This document shows positions 1 through 9,961 of a stretch of 64,000 nucleotides of DNA, piece after piece (positions within the stretch are counted from its first letter, which is position 1; every line of letters begins with the position of its first letter). A model generated the notes under the pieces. It ran no database searches. It had not been told where the DNA came from and saw only the letters and a list, made by a program, of their open reading frames with translations. Source of the DNA: Gimesia aquarii (GTDB lineage: Bacteria > Planctomycetota > Planctomycetia > Planctomycetales > Planctomycetaceae); the NCBI RefSeq assembly GCF_007748195.1, contig NZ_CP037920.1:1-64000 (forward strand), given 5' to 3'. The translations under genes and the position numbers were made by a program.

Positions 1-1035
1 ATGTCAAGAGCCGTAAAACAACAGCAATCCATGTCTGTTAAACCATTTAAAATCTTAAAAGAATACCAATACGCGCACACAGCGATTAGCGAATTATTAC
101 ACGCAATTGATACCCCCGATCCGCAATTAGTTTATCTCTATGGACCTTCCGGGTGTGGAAAAACAGCTCTGATTACAAGCATTTTACCGGAATTCAACGA
201 ACTTCATCCTGGATTATCGCTCAAACTAATTACTGCCAGCGAGTTTGCCGCTAAGTTTGCTGCTGCTTCTACGAACAATCGTATTCCTGAATTCCAAAGA
301 AAATTCCGTTCGCTTGACCTGCTCATTCTTGAAGATATCCAAAGTTTAGCAAATCGCGTTCAAACTCAGCGGGAATTATTGAGTTTGTTAGACGAAATTA
401 TGAAACAGGGTGGAAGAGTCCTGATTTCTTCTACGAATCCACCGGGAGAACTGCTTCATTTTCAAAAGAAACTTGTGAACCGATTTCATGGGGGAGTCTG
501 TGCATTAATCAGTCCCTTAAAATATCAAAGCCGCCTGGAATTATTGACCTTCTGGGCTAACTTCGAACAGATTCATATTCAGAAAAAAGAGCTTTCCTCA
601 ATTGCCCATAAAAAAGCGATCTCTCCACGCGAGTTATACGCACTATTAACTCAACTCCAGACCGTGAGTCATATTAATCAAGAACCAATCAACTCACAGT
701 TTGTGAAACAGTATCTGGAAGGAAACATAGAGCCCCCCAAAACGAGCATCTCAAAAATATCAAAGGCCGTTTGTCGTGAATTTAAAACCAGCTTGCAAGA
801 AATTCGCTCCGCAAATCGCTCTCAACAAATCGTTATTCCCAGACAGTGCGCCATGTTCTTGTCGAGAGAGCTGACAAAGGAATCCTTAGCAAAAATTGCT
901 GATTATTTTAATCGAAAAAACCACAGCACGGTTATTCATGCTTACCGTCAAATTCAACGCGATCTTAAAAAATCACCAGGATTACGACAACAAGTATCTC
1001 GCATCAAGCAACGACTTGGGATATACCTTTTTTAA
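1..1035 (+). CDS. dnaA: Chromosomal replication initiator DnaA, short form
   Basis: AAA+ initiator that binds DnaA boxes and opens the origin. Visible motifs are Walker A GPSGCGKT at residues 48-55, Walker B LLILED at about 107-112, a sensor-like LISSTNPP, and the C-terminal DNA-binding signature NHSTVIHAYRQI near residue 305, close to the family consensus DHTTVLHA. At 344 residues it is about 100 shorter than typical DnaA: the AAA+ domain begins almost at once, so domains I and II (self-association and helicase contact) are missing or vestigial. The ATG is the first base of the window, so an upstream extension cannot be excluded, although a chromosome numbered from dnaA would look exactly like this. 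oriC and dnaN follow directly, which supports the identity. Confidence 0.93.
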   Translation: MSRAVKQQQSMSVKPFKILKEYQYAHTAISELLHAIDTPDPQLVYLYGPSGCGKTALITSILPEFNELHPGLSLKLITASEFAAKFAAASTNNRIPEFQRKFRSLDLLILEDIQSLANRVQTQRELLSLLDEIMKQGGRVLISSTNPPGELLHFQKKLVNRFHGGVCALISPLKYQSRLELLTFWANFEQIHIQKKELSSIAHKKAISPRELYALLTQLQTVSHINQEPINSQFVKQYLEGNIEPPKTSISKISKAVCREFKTSLQEIRSANRSQQIVIPRQCAMFLSRELTKESLAKIADYFNRKNHSTVIHAYRQIQRDLKKSPGLRQQVSRIKQRLGIYLF

Positions 1036-1114
1036 CAGTCAAACAAAATTCAAAAACAAGACCGATCAGATTGCCTTTTCTTCTCTCATTTCTCCTGATT
1101 TGATTATTCCATCT

Positions 1115-1258
1115 TGTGGATAACGTGTTCAATCACAGTTGATATTTATCAGTAACTCAGGTGTTTATTCACAGCACCTATTGCCACTTTCACAAGGGCT
1201 ATCAAAACTCACCATTCATTCCACTCTTCTTCACTGATAAACGAACAAGTTATCCACA
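1115..1258. promoter_or_regulatory. DnaA-box cluster
   Basis: Three nonamers fit TTATNCACA: TGTGGATAA at 1115-1123 (reverse orientation), TTATTCACA at 1165-1173 and TTATCCACA at 1250-1258. Two are perfect matches to the strong consensus. A fourth, weaker box lies further right beside the unwinding element. Confidence 0.85.
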
Positions 1259-1325
1259 TCGACACATAGAACACATGTATTCATAAGTTGTTTAGTATCA
1301 ATTAGATATGCTGCTTATCTTTTCA

Positions 1326-1395
1326 ATATCCACATTGAAATTCCCCTTCTGATACTACTACTACTAAATAAAATCTTTTAATAGTAAAACAAGGT
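1326..1395 (+). promoter_or_regulatory. Putative origin unwinding element with DnaA-trios
   Basis: From left to right: a near-consensus DnaA box ATATCCACA (1326-1334), a C-rich spacer ending near 1350, four tandem CTA triplets (1355-1366; 3'-GAT-5' on the other strand), then an AT-rich tract. This matches the order and orientation of the Bacillus subtilis basal unwinding system, in which DnaA loads from a box onto single-stranded trios. The motif is seen directly; the function is inferred. Confidence 0.6.
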
Positions 1396-1572
1396 TGAAA
1401 ATCAACTCTGTTGTCGAGATTCGATGCCCCCAGATGATTGTGAAATTCAAAGAAATTCAATAAAATAAAATCATCTCAAAATTCGCTATTTCTGCCTGTC
1501 AAAAGAGCTTTCTAAAATGACATTGGCATTCACATATTTCCAACTCGCAACCTTACAAAAGTTGATTCAAAC

Positions 1573-2703
1573 ATGAAGCTCAGTTGCTCACGGTCCACAC
1601 TGCTCTCTGGTTTCCAAATGATTGGAAGCGTCATTAGTTCCCGTTCGCCGAAAGAAATCTTAAAGTGTGCTAAACTCGAAGCAGGCGATGGTAAAGCAAC
1701 CTTAAGTGGAACTGACTTGGAGGTCAGCATTCGGTTTGACTTTGAAGAAGTCGAAGTGATGGTACCCGGTGAGATTTTACTGTCCGTACACGAATTGGTT
1801 GCTATCTTACGCGAAGCATCAACCGATTCTGTAGAAATTGAGCTGAAAAAGGATGATGGTGCAGATCAGGATTACATCTTGATTCAGGCAGGAAAAAGTG
1901 AATTTCGCCTTTCAGTGAATGATCCTTCTGAGTTCCCCTCTGTTGAATCATTTAGCGAATCGAACTTTTTCGAACTTCCTATTCAATCATTTCGTGAAAT
2001 GATTCGACGCACGGTATTTGCCACGGATCCGGAAAGCACCAGATATGCCCTGGGAGGCGTATTATTTGATGTTGAAAATGATAAATTAACGCTCGCTGCT
2101 ACCGATGGTCGGCGATTAGCCATGGTAGAGTCGGCGTGTACTTATCAAGGAGAAGAAGCATACCAGAATAATCGTCCTGTCATTCCCGCTAAGGCGATGT
2201 CACTGATTGAGAAAACCTTAATTGGTGATGAGGGAAGTATTCAGATTGCCATTCGTGCCAATGATGTCATCGTAAAAAGTGGCCGTTCTACTATTTTTGG
2301 CAGACTCGTTGAAGGAAGATTTCCCAAATACCGTGATGTCATTCCACCCGAGCCAACCTACAATATTGATCTGGAAGTGGGGACATTTTATGGGGCCGCA
2401 CGTCAGGCTCAGATCGTAACGGATGTGGAAACACGGGGCGTAGATTTCATTTTTGCTAATGGTTTGTTGACGTTGAAAAGTGTTGCCGCTTCTGTGGGAG
2501 AATCAAAGGTTGAAATTCCAATTCCTTTCGAAGGTGATGAAATCGTGATTACGTTTGATGTGCGTTATCTCGCTGATTTCCTCAAAATCTTAGATTCGGC
2601 AGCACATATTCGATTGCAATTGATCGATTCAGACAGCGCTGCTGTTCTTAAGACAGACGACGGTTACACATATGTTATCATGCCTCTATCACAAGCACGG
2701 TAA
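1573..2703 (+). CDS. dnaN: DNA polymerase III beta sliding clamp
   Basis: The ring-shaped processivity clamp that tethers polymerase III to DNA and docks many repair factors. Its 376 residues are the usual length for the three-domain clamp. It begins MKLSCSRSTLLSGFQMIGSV, carries the typical central ATDGRRLAM segment near residue 180, and ends YVIMPLSQAR, matching the conserved YVIMPM-R tail that lies beside the client-binding pocket. It follows oriC and is 3 bp from the next gene, so it is probably co-transcribed with the DciA-like gene and possibly gyrB. No anomaly was seen. Confidence 0.97.
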   Translation: MKLSCSRSTLLSGFQMIGSVISSRSPKEILKCAKLEAGDGKATLSGTDLEVSIRFDFEEVEVMVPGEILLSVHELVAILREASTDSVEIELKKDDGADQDYILIQAGKSEFRLSVNDPSEFPSVESFSESNFFELPIQSFREMIRRTVFATDPESTRYALGGVLFDVENDKLTLAATDGRRLAMVESACTYQGEEAYQNNRPVIPAKAMSLIEKTLIGDEGSIQIAIRANDVIVKSGRSTIFGRLVEGRFPKYRDVIPPEPTYNIDLEVGTFYGAARQAQIVTDVETRGVDFIFANGLLTLKSVAASVGESKVEIPIPFEGDEIVITFDVRYLADFLKILDSAAHIRLQLIDSDSAAVLKTDDGYTYVIMPLSQAR

Positions 2704-2706
2704 TTT

Positions 2707-3051
2707 ATGTCACAACAGTATGAATTCAAATCGACTCATGCGATTCCCAAAGCGGTTCCTCTATCTAAAGCGTTATCAGAGCTGATTGCGTTAAAGGGTT
2801 TAGGTCGTATCCAGGGGGACCAGCGCTTAAAGGCTGCCTGGGAACAGGCGGCGGGTGAAAAGATTGCCGGTCAAACTGTGGTTCTTGGGATTAAAAATCG
2901 AGTCGTACAGATTGGTGTCGAAAACTCAGCTTTATTAAATGAACTCAATTCATTTCATAAGACATCATTGCTGCAAAAATTACAGACAGAGTATGGAAAA
3001 CAGGATGTCCGCGATCTTCGATTTCGGTTGAAATCAAAGGCAAAAAAATAA
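2707..3051 (+). CDS. DciA-like / DUF721 protein, probable helicase loader
   Basis: A 114-residue basic protein with the DUF721 pattern: an N-terminal helical segment (SKALSELIALKGLGR), a central WEQAAGEKIAGQT stretch, then LQIGVENSALLNEL-like strand/helix and a short basic tail. DUF721 proteins include DciA, the ancestral bacterial loader of the replicative helicase DnaB where DnaC or DnaI is absent. The position between dnaN and gyrB is a common location for the family. Because this DnaA lacks an obvious domain I, a separate helicase-loading factor here makes sense. The family call is firm; the loading role is inferred from characterised relatives. Confidence 0.85.
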   Translation: MSQQYEFKSTHAIPKAVPLSKALSELIALKGLGRIQGDQRLKAAWEQAAGEKIAGQTVVLGIKNRVVQIGVENSALLNELNSFHKTSLLQKLQTEYGKQDVRDLRFRLKSKAKK

Positions 3052-3157
3052 TTCAAATTAGTTCGATTCAAGGAATAAGAAAGAACTGATTGAAGCCGAC
3101 AATTAATCGGTCAACGTTTCTCAGAGTAGAAACAATTTTATTAATTCACGGGAGTGA

Positions 3158-5668
<2,511 letters not shown>

Positions 5669-5690
5669 TATCGTGAGCGACTGAACCGGA

Positions 5691-6209
5691 TCAAACTAAA
5701 TCTGAGCCTTCTAAAGAAGCAATAAATGGCAAGTGTCGGTACTCATTGTTAAAGTCCAGGCCATAACCGACAACGAAATGGTTGGGGATTTTAAAACAGT
5801 GATAATCGGGAGTGAGATCGACTTCGGTCGCTTCTTCTTTCCAGAGAAGCACTGCAGATTTCAGTGAGAGTGGTTCGCGTTGACTGACTTGTTCCAACAG
5901 TGTTTCCATTGTTCTTCCGGTATCAAAGATATCGTCAACGAGTAACACATCTCTCCCGGTGATGTCAGGCAAGTAATCTAAATTGATTTTCAGCGAACCA
6001 GCCGTCATCTTATCTCGATAACTGGATGCTTGAATCAGACCGACCTGATGAGGCACATCGATCGCGCGAATCAAGTCTGCCAGTAAGACCAGACTACCAG
6101 TTAAAATACCAATAATAGTCAGTTGTCTGTTTTGATATTCATTAGCGAGTTCACGTCCCAGGTTAACGACGCGTGAGTTGATCTGATCTTGATCAATGAG
6201 AACTTTCAC
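5691..6209 (-). CDS. hpt: Hypoxanthine phosphoribosyltransferase
   Basis: A purine-salvage enzyme that converts hypoxanthine or guanine plus PRPP to IMP or GMP. The PRPP-binding signature LLVDDIFDTGRTM is clear, and an early GILTGS loop precedes it. I start the gene at the GTG at 6209 (protein MKVLIDQDQINSRV...), which matches the usual Hpt N-terminus and is preceded by GAAAGG. The longer frame, opening at a GTG at 6236, would add nine atypical residues and overlap truD. The result is 172 residues, normal for the family. It lies 13 bp downstream of truD in an apparent three-gene minus-strand operon. Confidence 0.92.
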   Translation of the reverse strand: MKVLIDQDQINSRVVNLGRELANEYQNRQLTIIGILTGSLVLLADLIRAIDVPHQVGLIQASSYRDKMTAGSLKINLDYLPDITGRDVLLVDDIFDTGRTMETLLEQVSQREPLSLKSAVLLWKEEATEVDLTPDYHCFKIPNHFVVGYGLDFNNEYRHLPFIASLEGSDLV

Positions 6210-6222
6210 AGGAAAAAACCTT

Positions 6223-7299
6223 TCAAAGCGAATCACTGGATGGCAATACGGAACTTTCCTGTTTCATAAATTCCCTCAATAACATCGTCGCATACACGCC
6301 AGAGGGCAGAACAAACTGGAATAAAATGCCATCGTCTGTCTGCTCTATTTTAAGTTGATCGGGCCAGATAAGAAATGGTCGGCGGGCACCGGAAGTCAGT
6401 TTTTTATAACGCGAAAAATGAGAGAGTTCGAGAGAAAATTCATCAAGAATCTTCTGCTCGCGTTCTAGAACTCCGTGCGTAGGCTGTTTCATCTTAGGGC
6501 CCATAATGGGCCCGGTGATGACGGTCTCATGAAGTGAAAACCGTTCTTGTTCCCGTTCCACATCATCTTCCACAACGAAAATGCCGCCCGACTCACAAAC
6601 CTGCATCACGTCTCCCAGCAAAACCATGTGCAACATGTGATCGGAAATACGATCAGAGAGAACGCGATTAAACAGACAAGACTGCGCCGCCGACAATGCA
6701 AGACGTTTTAAAGATTTGTTGCGAACATATTTCCCGGGTACACGTTCATTTCTTAATAGCTTCAACCCCATCAGCAGAGTTTCGTTTTCGCGGCCCATTC
6801 GTTGGTTACCATAATAATTGGGGAAACCCTCTTGTTGAATTTTCTCTTGAATGGCTTTTGCTTTCGGGAATGCCTCTTCACAAGGGTTTCTGATCAGAAT
6901 CGAAAAGCGATTTCCTCTAAGATGACCAGTTTTCAGCTTCCGTTCATGTCGCTGAGTCTCCAGAATCGTGATACCTTCAAAGGCAAATTCAGACAGCAGC
7001 GGTTCACATTCCGCCGGCACGGAGACCCATTGGCGTGTCACCGCATAACGATCCTTCATCCCCGCCACGCCAATGTCGCGAGAATTGATTTGTAATTGCC
7101 GGGCTAATGTCTGTACGAGGAATTGTGCAGAGTGATTGCGTTTTTCAATCCAGAGAAAAAGATGATCGCCCTTTCCTGACGGAGCATAAACAGGGATTTC
7201 CTCAACAATAAAGTCTTCCGCAATACTTTTTAATATTCCACCTATTCCCGGTAAGCCTGCTGTGAGGTAAGGCAGCACTTCGCTGTTGAATTCAGACAT
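6223..7299 (-). CDS. truD: tRNA pseudouridine(13) synthase TruD
   Basis: Isomerises uridine 13 of tRNA(Glu) to pseudouridine. The catalytic motif is GMKDRYAVTRQW with the expected nucleophile Asp at about residue 83. An NYYGNQRMGRENETLLMG segment and the LLREFMK tail are also TruD-like. Its 358 residues are in the usual range. The ATG start lies 18 bp after the stop of the upstream secreted-protein gene, and hpt follows closely, suggesting one transcript. There is no biochemical link between the three genes that I can see. Confidence 0.93.
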   Translation of the reverse strand: MSEFNSEVLPYLTAGLPGIGGILKSIAEDFIVEEIPVYAPSGKGDHLFLWIEKRNHSAQFLVQTLARQLQINSRDIGVAGMKDRYAVTRQWVSVPAECEPLLSEFAFEGITILETQRHERKLKTGHLRGNRFSILIRNPCEEAFPKAKAIQEKIQQEGFPNYYGNQRMGRENETLLMGLKLLRNERVPGKYVRNKSLKRLALSAAQSCLFNRVLSDRISDHMLHMVLLGDVMQVCESGGIFVVEDDVEREQERFSLHETVITGPIMGPKMKQPTHGVLEREQKILDEFSLELSHFSRYKKLTSGARRPFLIWPDQLKIEQTDDGILFQFVLPSGVYATMLLREFMKQESSVLPSSDSL

Positions 7300-7317
7300 A
7301 TCGGACTTCGGGTTCTG

Positions 7318-8997
7318 TTAACGGTTTGCAATTGCTAATGAAATGAGCCGTATAAAACCTTCACCCAATTCCAGATTGAGACTGGCTCGATTGGCTGTGA
7401 TTTTAGGGTAAAACGTCATCAAGTCGCCACCCGGGGCGAACGCGACTTTCGCAGATTCAATAAATTCCCGGTTTTTAGCAGTGTCCTCGACGAGAGGAAT
7501 GATCGAGGCGAATTTTAATGAAAGTAGAAAAGAGGCCCCCGGTTTCTTATCACCGGAATGATTTTTTCGATCAGAAATATTTTTCTTTAACAGATCCAGA
7601 GACTCTTCTTCTCCCATTGCCAGCCAGCATTCATCAGGACCACAGCCAATAAATATGACAGGGTTTTCTCCAAAGAAGTCTTTTGCGTTTTTCTTTAAAT
7701 CCTTGGGAGCAACTTTGTGAATGGTGACTCCTTCCACTTCAGCAACATTACCTTCCATTCCATTTGTATCTTCTGCTTGTGCAATCAGTTCAAAAAAGTC
7801 CTGTACGCCTTTTTTGAACACATCTCCTTCGGAGAGCTTTACGCTGGCAATCAGAGCCGGCTTTTCTTTTGAGGTCTGTAACATCTGAATCTGACTATCA
7901 AGCTTTCCCGAACGAATGGTGGCTTTGACCGATTCCATGATTTTGTAAACAGGTCCCGGGTTCGATTCATCGCCCAGTAAAACCGGAGGAATATTGACTT
8001 GCGATTGTTCTAATAAATCAAGGATCGTTTTCTGTTCGACATCTTTTCTCAATGGAAGTAGACTGTACCCCAGAAAGTCCGCTGATTTTGCATTCAAATA
8101 AGAATACTGACTGGATGCCTGAGAAAGTGCTTTTAATTCATTGCTTAGCTTAGAGCCCGGCTTTGCATCGACTCCCATATTGAGCAGAATCTGCTTTTTA
8201 TCTTTCGAAAGCGTATACCCTATAGTCAGGTTATCACCATCTTGGGCAATCATTTCGAATTGTTTTAAGAGAAACAACGTCGTTTCTTTGCGGCCGCGGT
8301 ATTGAATGTCATTTTCACCTGGCTTACGAGGTAAACTCTCATCCATTTTGGCGTTCAAGAGATCTACGGCCATCATTCGCATCGGTTCAGGAACGTTGCT
8401 CAACAACAGTGATCCCGCGATGTCGTACTCTTTTGCTAAAGCACGTGTGTAATCATCGGGATTATAAAAATCACGATCCAGAGCCTCGCTTTTCAGTTGG
8501 AAGAACGCATATCCGTGAGCCATTTTGAGATGTACCGAGAAATTCGGTAATGCCAGTGTGTAACGATCTTTGCTTCCCTCAACAGGTGCCAATACAAAAC
8601 CGACTTCGTCGAGTGTTGCCGTTAATTCATCCAGATTTTTAATCGGAACGAATCCGACCACCGTGGGTTGTGGGGAAACACCCTCGTTGAGAAATACAAA
8701 GACTCCCAGCGGCTTGGTTTTGTCCAAACCTTCCAGGTCTCGATATTGAGCAAGAAACCCCTTGATCATGGCAGGGTATTCTGGCTTATCCACGGTTCCA
8801 AACAAATAATCGATGTCTTCCAGTACCCGGTCTATGCTGGCAATCGAAGCCACGGCGATCGGCTTGTTCCAATCCAGTTTTGCTTTGCGGGGTTCTTCAG
8901 CAGAACTTGACTGCAAACAGGCAAATGTGCCTGTCACCAGAACGCAGAGTGTGAGTATCGAACGCTTTAGATAGGAATTGAAAATTATGGTCTGCAC
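7318..8997 (-). CDS. Secreted protein of unknown function
   Basis: A 559-residue protein with an N-terminal signal peptide (hydrophobic stretch about residues 13-27, then a Ser-rich cleavage region) and no other membrane segment, so it is probably periplasmic. The start is GTG with AAGGGG upstream. I do not recognise a family. It contains two loosely similar halves with alternating hydrophobic strands and phrases such as LGVFVFLNEG and VIFIGCGPDECWLAMG, reminiscent of large secreted planctomycete proteins of unknown role. It appears to be the first gene of a minus-strand operon with truD and hpt. No catalytic motif was seen. Confidence 0.8.
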   Translation of the reverse strand: MQTIIFNSYLKRSILTLCVLVTGTFACLQSSSAEEPRKAKLDWNKPIAVASIASIDRVLEDIDYLFGTVDKPEYPAMIKGFLAQYRDLEGLDKTKPLGVFVFLNEGVSPQPTVVGFVPIKNLDELTATLDEVGFVLAPVEGSKDRYTLALPNFSVHLKMAHGYAFFQLKSEALDRDFYNPDDYTRALAKEYDIAGSLLLSNVPEPMRMMAVDLLNAKMDESLPRKPGENDIQYRGRKETTLFLLKQFEMIAQDGDNLTIGYTLSKDKKQILLNMGVDAKPGSKLSNELKALSQASSQYSYLNAKSADFLGYSLLPLRKDVEQKTILDLLEQSQVNIPPVLLGDESNPGPVYKIMESVKATIRSGKLDSQIQMLQTSKEKPALIASVKLSEGDVFKKGVQDFFELIAQAEDTNGMEGNVAEVEGVTIHKVAPKDLKKNAKDFFGENPVIFIGCGPDECWLAMGEEESLDLLKKNISDRKNHSGDKKPGASFLLSLKFASIIPLVEDTAKNREFIESAKVAFAPGGDLMTFYPKITANRASLNLELGEGFIRLISLAIANR

Positions 8998-9961
8998 GAA
9001 AAATCCCCTTCGACTGGAATTTAAGAACGAGTGTTCGTATTACTTGATTGAAGATTGGCAAAGTCAGTGTACCAATATTTTACCCGGTATATCAGGTTTA
9101 CCTGTCTGAGAGTCATCAAGTTGCAAAATTTTTCAAAATTGACACAAACAATGAAACGGCAATTGTGTTCAGCACAGACGATGCCAGTTTGATGAGATTA
9201 CAGCAAACCTCCTTGTTTCCAGGTGTTATTAAAAAAATCCGTCATCATTCCCATCCCGATTTTACCACTGAAAAAACACCCCTTGACGTCAACACGCCAC
9301 TCGCGAAACTCTCTGATCTGCGTCGCGCGCGCGTAGGAAATTTTTCTTATCGGTGAATACTTTCTCTCCTGTCGATCCTGTCACTATAAAACCCTCTCGT
9401 TTGAGCAAGGTTTCAACCGGCAACACAGAAACCGGTTCCCAATCATCACTACTTTGGGTACTCAATCTGACCCTGCCAGAGCCTGATTTCGCAATCTCCC
9501 CGTCACGAAAATGCCAACCCTCAGACAAAACTGCGCAAAACTCAAACTTGACCACCTCCCGCCATTCACGATGATGATGACACCACAAATAACATGCCTT
9601 AATCAAAAGAAACAATTTAAGAACCAGACACCGCATCGCAAACGTCCTCCCCTCAAATGCAATCGAAAAATACAGGCACCCATTCAGCAACCAAACCAAA
9701 GCAGTCAAAAATGAGCGGCACGGCGCTAGCCGCCATTAGTATTCTGAGCAGACACACAAAAGGGTAGACGACGCAAGGTACATCCAAAACGATTTTACCT
9801 AATATCACCTACTTACTGGAGATGAAAATCTGGCTGTAGTGAAAAGGACACTAATTGCTTTGAAAATGTGATTTGTCCTAGGATACAATTGGCAATGAAG
9901 TGGATTTATTTTCGATGGATCTTATGCTCATCCTTATCACTAAAATATGATGAACTAATCA
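8998..9961. other. 960-bp region with little coding content
   Basis: It lies between the start of the secreted-protein gene and the start of the Avs-like gene. Short frames exist on both strands, but only the minus-strand one at 9289-9708 shows any protein-like composition. No transposase remnant, tRNA or direct repeat was seen that would explain an insertion. The right part (9780-9960) is AT-rich and should contain the Avs-like gene's promoter, which I could not assign. Confidence 0.5.
9289..9708 (-). CDS. Possible small membrane protein, uncertain
   Basis: A 139-residue frame with a hydrophobic N-terminal part (two possible membrane segments, or one if translation starts at the internal Met near residue 25), then a short polar domain with a Trp-Gly-rich pattern. 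The topology loosely resembles YgfX/CptA-type small membrane proteins, but no diagnostic motif is present. It sits alone in a gene-poor gap and has no obvious ribosome binding site. It may be spurious or a relic. Confidence 0.28.
   Translation of the reverse strand: MTALVWLLNGCLYFSIAFEGRTFAMRCLVLKLFLLIKACYLWCHHHREWREVVKFEFCAVLSEGWHFRDGEIAKSGSGRVRLSTQSSDDWEPVSVLPVETLLKREGFIVTGSTGEKVFTDKKNFLRARDADQRVSRVAC

Larger units (their letters stand above)
1036..1572. other. Probable replication origin (oriC) between dnaA and dnaN
   Basis: A 537-bp AT-rich stretch without a credible gene lies between dnaA and dnaN, a classical bacterial oriC position. It holds perfect DnaA boxes at 1115-1123 (reverse strand) and 1250-1258, a relaxed-consensus box TTATTCACA at 1165-1173 and a one-mismatch box ATATCCACA at 1326-1334. 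A CTA triplet repeat and an AT-rich tract follow. It must also carry the dnaN promoter. The origin call is inferred from box density and context; a genome-wide GC-skew switch was not computed. Confidence 0.88.

Noticed and set aside
9048-9356. 102-codon plus-strand frame upstream of the Avs-like gene
   Set aside because: TTG start, no ribosome site, overlaps the promoter region of the divergent gene, and the translation has no protein-like pattern.
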